The notes: a model not told the origin generated them from the sequence alone. Numbered from the stretch's first letter, positions 1 through 7,848 are shown. The stretch is DNA of 32,650 nt from Cnuella takakiae (GCF_001953305.1 NZ_MTFE01000010.1:2357826-2390475), one strand, 5' to 3'. Made by a program: numbers and translations.

Positions 1-9
1 GTTCTCCTT

Positions 10-807
10 TTAATAGATGTAACCCAAAGCTGTCCGGTCGTTGGCATTGAACGGCCGGTCGGTATTGCTGCCCAGGCAGGCAAGCATCCAACTGTTGGGG
101 TCAGCTGCTGTTGGCGTGCCTGGAATATGCACAGCGCCTACGGTGCCGCTGCCTTCGTTGGAGGCGCTGCCACCGCAGCTATAAGCCCGGTTCATATAGT
201 CGGTATGCCGGAAGCCAATGCAATGACCTATTTCGTGTGCAATAACGGTGGTCATAAACCCGGAAGGATAGTTGGCGTAGGCATTTGCATATTTCACCTC
301 GTTATAAGGATTGCCGCCACTTGGAAAACCCGCAGAAGCAATATACTGGCGGGTATTTACCAACCGGATATTGATATTGCCACCACTGCCTACCCTGCGA
401 AAGGTGATATTCAGGTTCTGGGCATTGTAACGGGCAAGGGCGTTGTTGATGGCTGTGGACAGGGCCGCGTTGACACTGCCACTTGCGCTCACCGTAATTT
501 CACGCCGGCCTCCATTGGTATTTACCAGGTTAAAGGTCCGGTACTGCTCTTCCGAGGCAATCACCAGGTTGGGAGAGGTGGGCATCGTTTGCAGGTCATC
601 GGTGGTTAGTACAATATCGCCTTCCACCAGGTAGCCACCTTCAATTTTTTGTACTTCGCTGGTGCTAAAACCTTTTGCCTTGATAAGGCCCAGGGTATTG
701 GCGTCTACGGGCTCGTTTGCTTCTGGTTCCTTCACATTTTTGGTACAGGCCTGAAACAGCAGCAACATGCAACTGCCGAATACAAAGGGTGCGATCGTCT
801 TTTTCAT
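10..807 (-). CDS. Secreted HEIGH-type zinc metallopeptidase (M57-like lipoprotein), copy 1
   Basis: The 265-residue product has a lipoprotein signal with a likely lipid-anchored Cys21 (LLLFQAC). The zinc site HEIGHCIGFRH spans residues 191-201, with H191, H195 and H201 as predicted ligands and E192 as catalytic base. This HExxHxxGxxH pattern and the Cys-containing C-terminal part (SCGG near 210, MLAC near 241) fit the dual-action HEIGH metallopeptidase family (M57-like). The family is inferred to degrade extracellular or surface protein; the substrate cannot be told. It is closely similar over its whole length to the next gene on the same strand (942-1778), so the two arose by tandem duplication. 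The start is the ATG that begins the signal peptide, and both copies are preceded by a similar CACACA-type sequence. Confidence 0.88.
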   Translation of the reverse strand: MKKTIAPFVFGSCMLLLFQACTKNVKEPEANEPVDANTLGLIKAKGFSTSEVQKIEGGYLVEGDIVLTTDDLQTMPTSPNLVIASEEQYRTFNLVNTNGGRREITVSASGSVNAALSTAINNALARYNAQNLNITFRRVGSGGNINIRLVNTRQYIASAGFPSGGNPYNEVKYANAYANYPSGFMTTVIAHEIGHCIGFRHTDYMNRAYSCGGSASNEGSGTVGAVHIPGTPTAADPNSWMLACLGSNTDRPFNANDRTALGYIY

Positions 808-882
808 GTGTGTGTATTAAGGGTTAAAGAAAAAAGAGCGAAAGGTGCAGGGTTTTCAGTGGGTATTACGGCAGGGCTTGTT

Positions 883-906
883 GTGGCTCAAAACAAGAAG
901 AGCCAC
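883..906 (-). terminator. Weak hairpin between the two metallopeptidase genes
   Basis: A perfect 7-bp stem (GTGGCTC with GAGCCAC) closes a 10-nt A-rich loop downstream of the stop codon of the second metallopeptidase gene. No clear T-tract follows on the minus strand, so termination is only a possibility. Confidence 0.25.
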
Positions 907-941
907 CATACGGCGGCCCTTCCTTCTTTGGCAAGCAAGCA

Positions 942-1778
942 TTAGTACAGGTAGCTCAATGCAGTTTTATCGTTAGCGTTGAACGGACGGTTTACATTAT
1001 CACCGATACAAGCCAGCATCCAGCTGTTGGGATCGGCAGCAGTAGGCGTACCGGGAATGTGCACGGCCCCTACACCGGTATTAGCCTGGCCTTCGTTGCT
1101 CTTGCGGCCACCGCAGCTATAGGCACGGTTCATATAATCGGTATGGCGGAAGCCAATGCAGTGACCCAGCTCATGCGCCATAATGGTAGCAATGTAGTTT
1201 ACATTGGTGCTGCCGGTGCTGGTGCTATAGTGGTAGGTGTTCATATTTACAGCATTATAAGGGTCGCCGGTGCTGTTGGGGAAGCCAGCCGAACCCAGCG
1301 TGTTGCTCACCTCGTAAAAGGCAACTACCGTAATATCGGTACCTGCGGTGCCGGGTGCTACGCGCTGAAATTTTACGGTAAGGTTTTCGGCATTGTAGCG
1401 GGCAATTGCGGCATCAAGGGCGGCGCCAAAAGCTGCGTCGTGTTGTGCCGAGCTGTTGTTGAGGGCAACCTGGATGGTCGGATGTTTGGCTACACTTACA
1501 AGGTTAAAGGTTCGGTACTGCTCTTCCTGAGCCACAATCATATTGGGCGAGGTGGGCGATTGGTTCAGCGAAGCCGCCGATACCAGTATATCGCCTTCAA
1601 CGAGGTAGTCATTACCTACTTTCTTGATTCCTTCTACACTAAATCCTAAGCGCTCAATTTTGGAAAGATCATTTGCATTAAAGGTCTCGGGTGTCTCAGC
1701 CTTCAGGTCTTTTTTGCAGGAAGGCAGGGTGGCGGCAAGCATCAGGATCGCAGATGCCGCGAGCAAGGTTTTCTTCAT
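942..1778 (-). CDS. Secreted HEIGH-type zinc metallopeptidase (M57-like lipoprotein), copy 2
   Basis: The 278-residue paralogue has the same architecture as the 10-807 gene: a lipoprotein signal with Cys21 (ATLPSCKK), a pro- or linker region, and the zinc site HELGHCIGFRH at residues 202-212 followed by TDYMNRAYSCGG. A longer reading frame extends upstream to 1913, but those 45 residues are unlike a signal peptide. The ATG at 1778 starts MKKTLLAAS, a normal signal sequence, and is chosen. The C-terminal block SNEG...GAVHIPGTPTAADPNSWMLAC is almost identical in both copies, while the region before the zinc site differs and carries extra Ser/Thr residues here. That suggests divergence in substrate recognition (inference). 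It is divergent from the T9SS protease gene at 1977. Confidence 0.88.
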   Translation of the reverse strand: MKKTLLAASAILMLAATLPSCKKDLKAETPETFNANDLSKIERLGFSVEGIKKVGNDYLVEGDILVSAASLNQSPTSPNMIVAQEEQYRTFNLVSVAKHPTIQVALNNSSAQHDAAFGAALDAAIARYNAENLTVKFQRVAPGTAGTDITVVAFYEVSNTLGSAGFPNSTGDPYNAVNMNTYHYSTSTGSTNVNYIATIMAHELGHCIGFRHTDYMNRAYSCGGRKSNEGQANTGVGAVHIPGTPTAADPNSWMLACIGDNVNRPFNANDKTALSYLY

Positions 1779-1976
1779 GTGTGTTTTCCTTTGGAGGGTT
1801 AAGAGATGCAATTGTTGTGTTGGTAATTTACAATTTGTTAACACATGAGGAAATGTTTTAAGGCAACAAGGTTGCAAAAACCAGCATCTGCCCTTTGGAT
1901 GTTGCAGGTTCATCGTATAAATACGGAGAAATTTAGTGGTTCTGCCGGGGTGAAATATGGCTAAATTGCTGGTCTG

Positions 1977-4541
1977 ATGATCCGGAAATTATTATTTGGG
2001 TTTTTGTGCATGGTGGGCCTGCAGGCAAGTGGGCAAAAATGGAGCGTCACCAAATTTGCTCCCGCATTGCAGGAGCAACTCCCGGTACTGCTGCAAAAGC
2101 GCGCTACAGATAGCGTTGACCTGGTCGTTAGCTGGAAAACCAGCGCACCCAATTTTTCCGGGCGCATCTTACAGGTATATAGCCACCAAATTCAGGTGGT
2201 ACGGCTGGCACCCGGTTCCTTGTCCCGGTTTTTGCAATTGGATGCCCTTCAATTTGCCAGCCTTCGGCAGGCGCCGGTGCCCGAACTTACCACAGGTAGC
2301 ATGGATATCAGCCTTAACCGGCTGGCTGCCGCACATTACTTTTTTCCGGAAATTAAAGGAGGGGGGCAGCATATCTCCATCCGCGAGCAACGCTTTGACA
2401 CAGCCGATATAGACCTTTGGGGAAGGGTGCTTGCCTCCGGCGTGGAAGGCGGTAACCCATCCACCCATGCTTCGCTGATGGCCACCATTGCGGCTGGGGG
2501 AGGCAATACCTCGCCGGAAGCTATGGGGGCTGCACCGGGCGCAATGGTTTCCGCTGCTGGTTTTGCAAACCTGTTGCCCCTGCCCGATACACAGGTACAA
2601 CGCTTGGGCATACAGGTTCAAAACCACTCCTATGGTACTGTTGTAGAAAACTATTACGGTCCTGAGGCCGCTGCTTACGATCAGCAATCCGCTAACCTGC
2701 CTTCCCTGTTGCATGTTTTTTCCGCGGGCAATTCGGGGCAGGCGCCAGGTTCGGGTCCTTACCCGGGCCGGGCCGGTAGGGCCAACCTGACCGGTAATTA
2801 TAAATACGCCAAAAATGTACTGACAGTGGGAGCGCTGGATTCCTTTGGCGTTGTGCCCCTGCTTTCCTCAAAAGGACCAGCATTCGACGGCCGGATTAAA
2901 CCCGAACTCACCGCCTTTGGCGAAGATGGCAGTTCGGGGGCAGCGGCCCTGGTGTCGGGCGCAGCTGCATTGGTTCAGGATGCTTATCAACAGGACCAAG
3001 GCTCCAGGTCTCCTTCAGCCCTGGTGCGGGCGGTATTAATCAATAGCGCTTTCGAGGTAGGTGCTCCGGGGCCCAATTACAGTTCGGGTTATGGTGGATT
3101 AGATGCGCTGGCCGCCATTCGTATTATCAAAGGAAAACAATACCGGGTGCTCAGGGTTCAAAAGGGAGCACAGGTGGTGATACCAGTTGAGGTGCCTGCC
3201 GGTATGGCTAAATTGAAACTGACCCTCAGTTGGACCGATGCCGCTGCTGTCATCAATTCCTCAAAAGCACTGGTCAACGATTTGGACATGGAACTGCGCC
3301 ATTCAGGGACCATCTACCGTCCCTGGGTATTGAATCCAAATCCCGATTCGCTGGACCTTGCTGCACGAACCGGGGTGGATACCCTGAATAACAACGAACA
3401 GATTGCCCTACAGACCCCGGCTCCCGGATTGTACCAGTTGGTAGTTGATGGCCGCAAGTTGGTTGGGGAAAGCCAGGAGCTGGCAGTGGCCTGGCAAATG
3501 GATAGCATCGGCAAGTTCCAGTTTACCTACCCTGTTGGCAACACCGCGCTGGAAGGGGGACGGAGTATGCTGGTACGGTGGCAAACTGCGCTACAGGAGC
3601 GTGGAACCCTGGAGTGGGCAACGCCGGGAGGCAGCTGGCAGCGCATCAGTGAAAACACCCCCCTTGATCAATCCTATGTTCGCTGGCAGGTACCCGATAC
3701 CTTGGGACAGGTGCAACTCCGGATGGTTGTAGGACAAGGTACAAGCTACTTATCCGACACATTTGTGGTGAGTCGCCAGCCAGCACTGAGGGCCGGGTTT
3801 GTTTGTGGCGATTCGGCGCTGCTTGCCTGGACACCGCAGCAGGGTGCGGTCTTTCAACTGTACCAATTGGGTGAACGCTATTTAGAGCCCATCCGGGCAG
3901 TGCAGGATAGCCAGGCAGTAGTGCGCTTAGAATCTGACCGAAGCGGCATCTATAGCGTTGCTCCCCTGGTAAGCGGAAAACCTGGATTGCGCTCCTTTGC
4001 TTTCAACGTTTTCAATGCAGGGATAAGCTGTTATCAGAGCGGCTTTTTTGTACAGGAGCAGGATGAGCGCTCCATTTTGCTACGGGCCCAATTGGGCACC
4101 CTGTATGGCCTTAAATCGGTACGGGTGCAAAAAAAAGGTGGTGGCGTATACCGGGATATGGGGCAAGCGCTTAAACCTAACCTTTCCTTTTCGGTACGGG
4201 ACAGCCTGCCGGAGCGGGGTTATAATTTTTACCGGGTAGTGCTGGTATTGCAGGATGGCCGGGAAGTTGCCGGCGAACCATTGGCCGTTTTTCATTTCGC
4301 CGGTTTACCGGTACAAGCATATCCAAACCCGGTGCAGCAGGGGGGCAACCTTTACCTCCAAAGTATTTTGCCGGGGAAGTATGCCGTACAGGTGTTTGAT
4401 CTGTATGGCATACAATTGCAAAGCATACCGCTTCAGGATGTAACTAATCCCATTTCAGTGCGCTGGTCTGCAGGGATGTATTTTTTAAAAATTATCAGTG
4501 ATGAAGGCAGGGTAGGCGTCACACGTATTGTGGTGTATTAA
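1977..4541 (+). CDS. Secreted subtilisin-like (S8) protein with T9SS sorting domain
   Basis: The 854-residue product has an N-terminal signal peptide (residues 1-19, ending ASGQ), an S8 fold at about 125-385, Ig/Fn-like segments in the middle, and a C-terminal type A type IX sorting domain (about 780-854, starting AYPNPV and ending with basic and beta residues). S8 features seen are H164 (STHASLMATIAAG), the oxyanion Asn252 (SAGNSG) and the nucleophile Ser320 in GSSGAAA, preceded by SSKGPAFDGRIKPE. Where family members usually have the Asp motif (DTG), this protein reads ISIREQRFD, with Glu137 in the expected place, so activity is uncertain. Export would be across the outer membrane by T9SS, to the surface or medium. 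It lies next to two secreted metallopeptidases, which suggests a proteolytic locus. Confidence 0.88.
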   Translation: MIRKLLFGFLCMVGLQASGQKWSVTKFAPALQEQLPVLLQKRATDSVDLVVSWKTSAPNFSGRILQVYSHQIQVVRLAPGSLSRFLQLDALQFASLRQAPVPELTTGSMDISLNRLAAAHYFFPEIKGGGQHISIREQRFDTADIDLWGRVLASGVEGGNPSTHASLMATIAAGGGNTSPEAMGAAPGAMVSAAGFANLLPLPDTQVQRLGIQVQNHSYGTVVENYYGPEAAAYDQQSANLPSLLHVFSAGNSGQAPGSGPYPGRAGRANLTGNYKYAKNVLTVGALDSFGVVPLLSSKGPAFDGRIKPELTAFGEDGSSGAAALVSGAAALVQDAYQQDQGSRSPSALVRAVLINSAFEVGAPGPNYSSGYGGLDALAAIRIIKGKQYRVLRVQKGAQVVIPVEVPAGMAKLKLTLSWTDAAAVINSSKALVNDLDMELRHSGTIYRPWVLNPNPDSLDLAARTGVDTLNNNEQIALQTPAPGLYQLVVDGRKLVGESQELAVAWQMDSIGKFQFTYPVGNTALEGGRSMLVRWQTALQERGTLEWATPGGSWQRISENTPLDQSYVRWQVPDTLGQVQLRMVVGQGTSYLSDTFVVSRQPALRAGFVCGDSALLAWTPQQGAVFQLYQLGERYLEPIRAVQDSQAVVRLESDRSGIYSVAPLVSGKPGLRSFAFNVFNAGISCYQSGFFVQEQDERSILLRAQLGTLYGLKSVRVQKKGGGVYRDMGQALKPNLSFSVRDSLPERGYNFYRVVLVLQDGREVAGEPLAVFHFAGLPVQAYPNPVQQGGNLYLQSILPGKYAVQVFDLYGIQLQSIPLQDVTNPISVRWSAGMYFLKIISDEGRVGVTRIVVY

Positions 4542-4572
4542 GGCATGAGCTTATTATGGTCATGCTTGCCTT

Positions 4573-4643
4573 ACAAACAAAAAAAAGGACGACAAATAAC
4601 GAATACCATTCTTGAAACTGGTGTCCGTTGTCTGTCGTCCTTT
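4573..4643 (-). terminator. Long hairpin terminator of malate dehydrogenase gene
   Basis: Outer arms AAAGGACGACA (4584-4594) and TGTCGTCCTTT (4633-4643) are perfect complements. The 38-nt interior also pairs (ACGAATACCA against TGGTGTCCGT, one mismatch and one wobble). Read on the minus strand the hairpin follows the mdh stop codon and is followed by a run of eight T. Confidence 0.8.
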
Positions 4644-4658
4644 GTCCGGGGTCGGTAC

Positions 4659-5591
4659 TTATGCCATTGTCTTCAGCACATCGTTCATGCTGCGTACGGC
4701 ATCGGCACTTTTTTGAAAGAGGGCTTTTTCCTCTTCGTTGAGGTTCAGGTCTACGATGCGTTCCCATCCTTTGCGGCCTAGAATAACGGGAACACCCATA
4801 CAGATATCTTCCTGCCCATATTCGCCTTCCAGCAAAACGCTGCAGGCAATCAGTTTCTTTTCATCCCGCACAATAGCTTCCACAACGGCAGCACCGGCGG
4901 CGCCGGGCGCATACCATGCCGATGTGCCCAGCAGCTTGGTGAGGGTTGCACCTCCCACCATGGTGTCGGCGGCAACTTTTTGGAGTTGTTCGGCAGCAAT
5001 AAAGTCCGAAACGGGTGCCGGTCCCCAGCTGGCCAGACGGGTAAGCGGGATCATGGTCGTATCGCCATGGCCACCAATGACCATTGCATTGAGGTCGCCG
5101 GGCGAGCAGCCCAGCGCCATGGACAGGTAGCAGCGGAAACGGGCACTGTCCAGTGCGCCGCCCATACCAATAATGCGGTGTTTGTCGATGCCGGTAGCCT
5201 GCAGTGCCAGGTAGGTCATCGTATCCATGGGGTTGGAGATGATCACGAAAACGGCATCTGGTGAGTGTTCCAGAATCTGCTGGCACACCCCGCGAACGAT
5301 ATTGGCGTTTACGCCAATCAGTTCCTCGCGGGTCATACCGGGTTTGCGCGGAATGCCAGATGTAACCACCACCACGTCCGAACCCGCAGTTTTGCTGTAG
5401 TCGTTGGTACTGCCAACAATACGGGTGTCGAAATGCAGCAGGGCGGCCGTTTGGGTCATATCCAGGGCCTTGCCTTCTGCAACGCCTTCCTTGATGTCGA
5501 GTAAAACCAGTTCTTCGCACAATTCCTTGCGGGCGATATTATCTGCAACGGTGGCGCCAACAGCGCCTGCACCTACTACAGTTACTTTCAT
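4659..5591 (-). CDS. mdh: Malate dehydrogenase
   Basis: This 310-residue cytoplasmic enzyme oxidises malate to oxaloacetate with NAD+ in the TCA cycle. The Rossmann motif GAGAVG is at residues 7-12, and Asp32 at the end of beta-2 indicates NAD rather than NADP. The substrate loop reads IPRKPGMTR with Arg82 and Arg88; Arg at the first position is typical of malate rather than lactate dehydrogenase. Asn120 (ISNPMD), Arg151 (DSARFR) and the catalytic His175 (GGHGDTTM) are present, so all key residues are intact. The length fits the LDH-like bacterial malate dehydrogenase group. It is a single-gene unit: a strong terminator follows and a word-repeat region lies upstream. Confidence 0.97.
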   Translation of the reverse strand: MKVTVVGAGAVGATVADNIARKELCEELVLLDIKEGVAEGKALDMTQTAALLHFDTRIVGSTNDYSKTAGSDVVVVTSGIPRKPGMTREELIGVNANIVRGVCQQILEHSPDAVFVIISNPMDTMTYLALQATGIDKHRIIGMGGALDSARFRCYLSMALGCSPGDLNAMVIGGHGDTTMIPLTRLASWGPAPVSDFIAAEQLQKVAADTMVGGATLTKLLGTSAWYAPGAAGAAVVEAIVRDEKKLIACSVLLEGEYGQEDICMGVPVILGRKGWERIVDLNLNEEEKALFQKSADAVRSMNDVLKTMA

Positions 5592-5625
5592 GGTGATGAT
5601 TTAAAGGTGAGAAGATTCATTGTCT

Positions 5626-5657
5626 TGAAGATAGGGGAAGTGGTGGATATAAAACAA
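5626..5657 (-). promoter_or_regulatory. Possible mdh promoter
   Basis: On the minus strand, TTG (5657-5655) is followed after 21 nt by TATCTTCA (5633-5626). This resembles the Bacteroidota TTG and TAnnTTTG promoter, with two mismatches in the -7 element. It lies 35 nt upstream of the mdh start. Confidence 0.35.
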
Positions 5658-5674
5658 GAGGGCAATCAGGAATG

Positions 5675-5840
5675 GGCGATGAGTTATGAGTAAACAGTGA
5701 TGAATAAGGCCAAAGGAATTATGAGGGATGAGTTGGGGTTTGTAAAAGGTGGGGGGGCGATACCATAGATGCACTCACCACTTAATATTTACTATTCACT
5801 ATTCGTTACGCATCACTGATCATTCATGACTCATCACGCC
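5675..5840. repeat. Word-type inverted repeat, GATGAGT vocabulary
   Basis: The left arm (5675-5707) is made of variants of GATGAGT/TATGAGT/GTGATGAAT. The right arm (about 5791-5840) carries the reverse-complement words (CACTATTC, ATCACTGATCATTC, ATGACTCATCACGCC). GGCGATGAGT at 5675 pairs with ACTCATCACGCC at 5829 with a two-base offset. About 85 unrelated nucleotides lie between, including a G-run. The right arm reaches the stop codon of the thioredoxin-like gene. No coding sequence is seen inside. Confidence 0.65.
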
Positions 5841-5844
5841 TCAC

Positions 5845-6339
5845 TCATTTGAATGTCTGTAAGATTCGCTCCAGCGGCATGGATCCTTCAAAGCCGGTGA
5901 TAAGGGTTCCTTTTTTATTATAAAATGCCAGGTAAGGCAGGTTGTGGATACCATAAAAGGAAGGAAGGATATAACTGAAATCCTTGCCCACTACCAAACC
6001 GGGTATTTGCTTCAGGCCATATTTTTCAACAAAGGCATTCATCTGCCACAAGGGTTGCAAGGTAGCCATGATGATATGCAGGTCTTTCAACTTTTCTTTA
6101 TTGGCTACAAATTCTTCTGCGGTATGCTGGCAGTGGCTGCAATCGGGGCTAAACAGCATGAGCAGTACCGGCTTTTTCCTGGGCACATCTTCCCGGGTAT
6201 ATTTGGAAGTACTGTCTGCCAGCAAAAGCTGCATGGGGGGCAGGGTAGGAAAACGCAGGTAGGGAGCCTGGGCAGGCGCCTGCTGGCCATGGCTGGCAAA
6301 AAGACTCAGGCTTAGGATGAGGGTGAATAGGTAACGCAT
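5845..6339 (-). CDS. Secreted thioredoxin-like (TlpA/ResA-type) protein
   Basis: The 164-residue product has a signal peptide (MRYLFTLILSLSLFASHGQ) and a thioredoxin fold. The redox motif CSHC is at residues 67-70 inside MLFSPDCSHC, and the likely cis-Pro is Pro135 (HNLPYLAFY). It probably works in the periplasm as a thiol-disulfide reductase or antioxidant; the partner is unknown. The reading frame extends 16 codons upstream to 6387, but the ATG at 6339 begins a clean signal peptide and is chosen. The N-terminal part (PYLRFPTLPPMQLLLADSTS) is typical of Bacteroidota TlpA-like proteins. Upstream it faces efp across a word-type inverted repeat. Confidence 0.85.
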   Translation of the reverse strand: MRYLFTLILSLSLFASHGQQAPAQAPYLRFPTLPPMQLLLADSTSKYTREDVPRKKPVLLMLFSPDCSHCQHTAEEFVANKEKLKDLHIIMATLQPLWQMNAFVEKYGLKQIPGLVVGKDFSYILPSFYGIHNLPYLAFYNKKGTLITGFEGSMPLERILQTFK

Positions 6340-6341
6340 GT

Positions 6342-6496
6342 GGATGAATGTGAAAATGTGAAAATAGCGAAATGTAACAATGGCCACTTAACTATTGAGT
6401 GTTGTACGAAAAATGCAGGTAATTGTAAAAATGCACTGATGCTGCACTTGGGAAAACTCATTTTCAAATTTTCAAATTTTCACATTTGCTCATTCC
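6342..6496. repeat. Word-type inverted repeat, GAAAATGTGAAAAT vocabulary
   Basis: The left arm (6342-6374) reads GGATGAATGTGAAAATGTGA and continues with GAAAATAGCGAAATG. The right arm (6459-6496) holds the reverse complement words TTTTCAAATTTTCA, TTTTCACATTTGC and TCATTCC. The 84-nt spacer carries no gene. The repeat lies between the start of the thioredoxin-like gene and the efp promoter, so unlike most other copies it is not at a gene's 3' end. Confidence 0.6.
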
Positions 6497-6506
6497 CAAA
6501 CCCGCA

Positions 6507-6539
6507 TTTGCTCATTTCCCCTCTTTTGCCTTAGCTTTG
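6507..6539 (+). promoter_or_regulatory. efp promoter (Bacteroidota housekeeping type)
   Basis: TTTG at 6507-6510 and TAGCTTTG at 6532-6539, spaced 21 nt, match the TTTG/TAnnTTTG pattern exactly. Expected transcription start is near 6546, giving a leader of about 40 nt before the efp ATG. Confidence 0.75.
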
Positions 6540-6585
6540 CCCGCCTGATTGGTAAAATCAAATAATTAATCGAACATAATCTTTT

Positions 6586-7149
6586 ATGGCATCAACATCA
6601 GACATCAGTCGTGGTTTGATCATTAAACTGGACGGCAGCTTGTACAAGGTGGTGGAGTTTGGCGAAAACAAAACCGCTCGTGCCGCCGCTAAAGTATGGG
6701 CCAAGCTTTCCGGTGTGGACAACAAACGTTCCATCGAAAAAACCTGGAACAGCGGTGATAGTATCTTCCCTGTGCGTGTAGAACGTAAGGAGTACCAGTA
6801 CCTGTATAAAGACGATACCGGTTACAGTTTTATGGACAACGAAACCTTTGAGCAGGTAACCGTTGCCGAAGAATTGATTGATGCACCCCAGTTTTTGAAA
6901 GAAGGCCAGGTTGTTTCTGTGTTAATCAATACGGAAACCGAAAGCCCCATGAGCGTGGAGTTGCCCGATAAAATTGAACTGCTGGTTACCTACAGCGAAC
7001 CCGGTTTGCGCGGCGATACCGCCACCCGTACGCTGAAGCCCGCCACTGTTGAAACCGGCGCTACTGTAAACGTACCGCTGTTTGTAAACGAAGGTGAAGT
7101 GATTCGTGTAAACACCAAGTCTGGTGAATACGTAGAACGCGTGAAATAA
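6586..7149 (+). CDS. efp: Elongation factor P
   Basis: This 187-residue cytoplasmic translation factor enters the ribosomal E site and relieves stalling at polyproline. Start MASTSDISRGLIIKLDGSLY and the three beta-barrel domains (EF-P KOW-like 1-60, central OB 66-125, C-terminal OB 129-187, with SGEYVERV at the end) fit the family, and the length is normal. The tip loop, which normally reads PGKGxA with the modifiable Lys (Lys34 in E. coli), here reads FGENKTARAAAK, so Lys29 is the probable equivalent but the flanking Pro-Gly and Gly are absent. The gene has its own promoter (6507-6539) and terminator (7168-7207), so it is monocistronic. Confidence 0.95.
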   Translation: MASTSDISRGLIIKLDGSLYKVVEFGENKTARAAAKVWAKLSGVDNKRSIEKTWNSGDSIFPVRVERKEYQYLYKDDTGYSFMDNETFEQVTVAEELIDAPQFLKEGQVVSVLINTETESPMSVELPDKIELLVTYSEPGLRGDTATRTLKPATVETGATVNVPLFVNEGEVIRVNTKSGEYVERVK

Positions 7150-7167
7150 GCTTTTGCCTAAATCATT

Positions 7168-7207
7168 CAGGGGAAGCGCATCCTTCCGGTGTGCTTCCCC
7201 TGTTTTT
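7168..7207 (+). terminator. efp intrinsic terminator
   Basis: A 13-bp stem (CAGGGGAAGCGCA at 7168-7180 with TGTGCTTCCCCTG at 7190-7202, one G-U pair) is followed by TTTTT. It begins 18 nt after the efp stop. Confidence 0.92.
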
Positions 7208-7307
7208 GTAACTGCCAGGCAGTGCACCCATCCATACCGCTATTTCAACAAAGGTTCTATCTTAGACGCCCTGTCAGAACCCAAAAAATTCTAATAAATT
7301 GAAACAA

Positions 7308-7793
7308 ATGGATTTCAAGCAAATACAGGAGTTGATCCAACTCGTTAACGACTCCAACCTGGGAGAAGTTTCCATCGAGCAAAAGGATTTCAAGATCACC
7401 ATCAAGCAGAAGGAAGAACACGTAACCCAGGTGGTGGCTTCTATGCAAGGCGCACCCGCACTGCCCCAACAGGCTTATGCACCCGCCGCACTGCCCCAGG
7501 CAGCTCCAGCCGCTGCTGCACCTGCAGCACCCGCAGCCGAATCCAACAGCAATCTTATTACCATCAAGAGCCCGATGATCGGTACTTTCTACCGCCGTCC
7601 TTCTCCCGACAAACCCAACTTCCTGGAAGTGGGCGATGACGTAACTACCGGTAAAGTGGTGTGCATCATTGAGGCCATGAAGCTCTTCAACGAAATCGAA
7701 AGCGAAGTTTCCGGCAAAGTGGTGAAAATCCTGGTTCAGGATGCATCGCCCGTGGAGTACGACCAGCCGCTGTTTTTGGTGGAGCCCGCATAA
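7308..7793 (+). CDS. accB: Biotin carboxyl carrier protein of acetyl-CoA carboxylase
   Basis: The 161-residue carrier subunit shuttles carboxyl-biotin between AccC and the carboxyltransferase in the first step of fatty-acid synthesis. Its N-terminal domain (1-45, MDFKQIQELIQLVNDSNL) is followed by an Ala/Pro-rich flexible linker (about 48-78) and a biotinyl domain (about 82-161). Biotin attaches at Lys125 in EAMKLFNEIE, the Bacteroidota variant of EAMKM. A TTG three codons upstream (7299) is in frame, but the ATG at 7308 matches the family start. No terminator lies between this gene and the inserted cassette before accC, so read-through to accC is possible. Confidence 0.95.
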   Translation: MDFKQIQELIQLVNDSNLGEVSIEQKDFKITIKQKEEHVTQVVASMQGAPALPQQAYAPAALPQAAPAAAAPAAPAAESNSNLITIKSPMIGTFYRRPSPDKPNFLEVGDDVTTGKVVCIIEAMKLFNEIESEVSGKVVKILVQDASPVEYDQPLFLVEPA

Positions 7794-7802
7794 AGCAGGA
7801 AA

Positions 7803-7847
7803 GTTAATTAGCTAATTAGCCAATGTGCTGATGTGCTAATTGACGAT
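7803..7847. repeat. Left inverted repeat of four-helix-bundle cassette
   Basis: The arm carries TAATTAGCTAATTAGC, then CAATGTGCTGATGTGCTAAT. It is the imperfect reverse complement of the arm at 8278-8315: both share TAATTAGCTAATT and ATGTGCTAA. It begins 10 nt after the accB stop codon. Confidence 0.7.
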
Positions 7848-7848
7848 T

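Noticed and set aside
127-609. Open frame on the + strand over the first metallopeptidase
   Set aside because: It is antisense to a gene with a clear zinc site and signal peptide, and its protein shows no domain.
4861-5520. 219-codon frame on the minus strand in another phase of mdh
   Set aside because: Arg/Gly/His-rich composition typical of an off-frame translation; mdh itself is complete.
7299-7307. TTG start for accB
   Set aside because: The ATG at 7308 gives the normal family N-terminus; the TTG adds only three residues.
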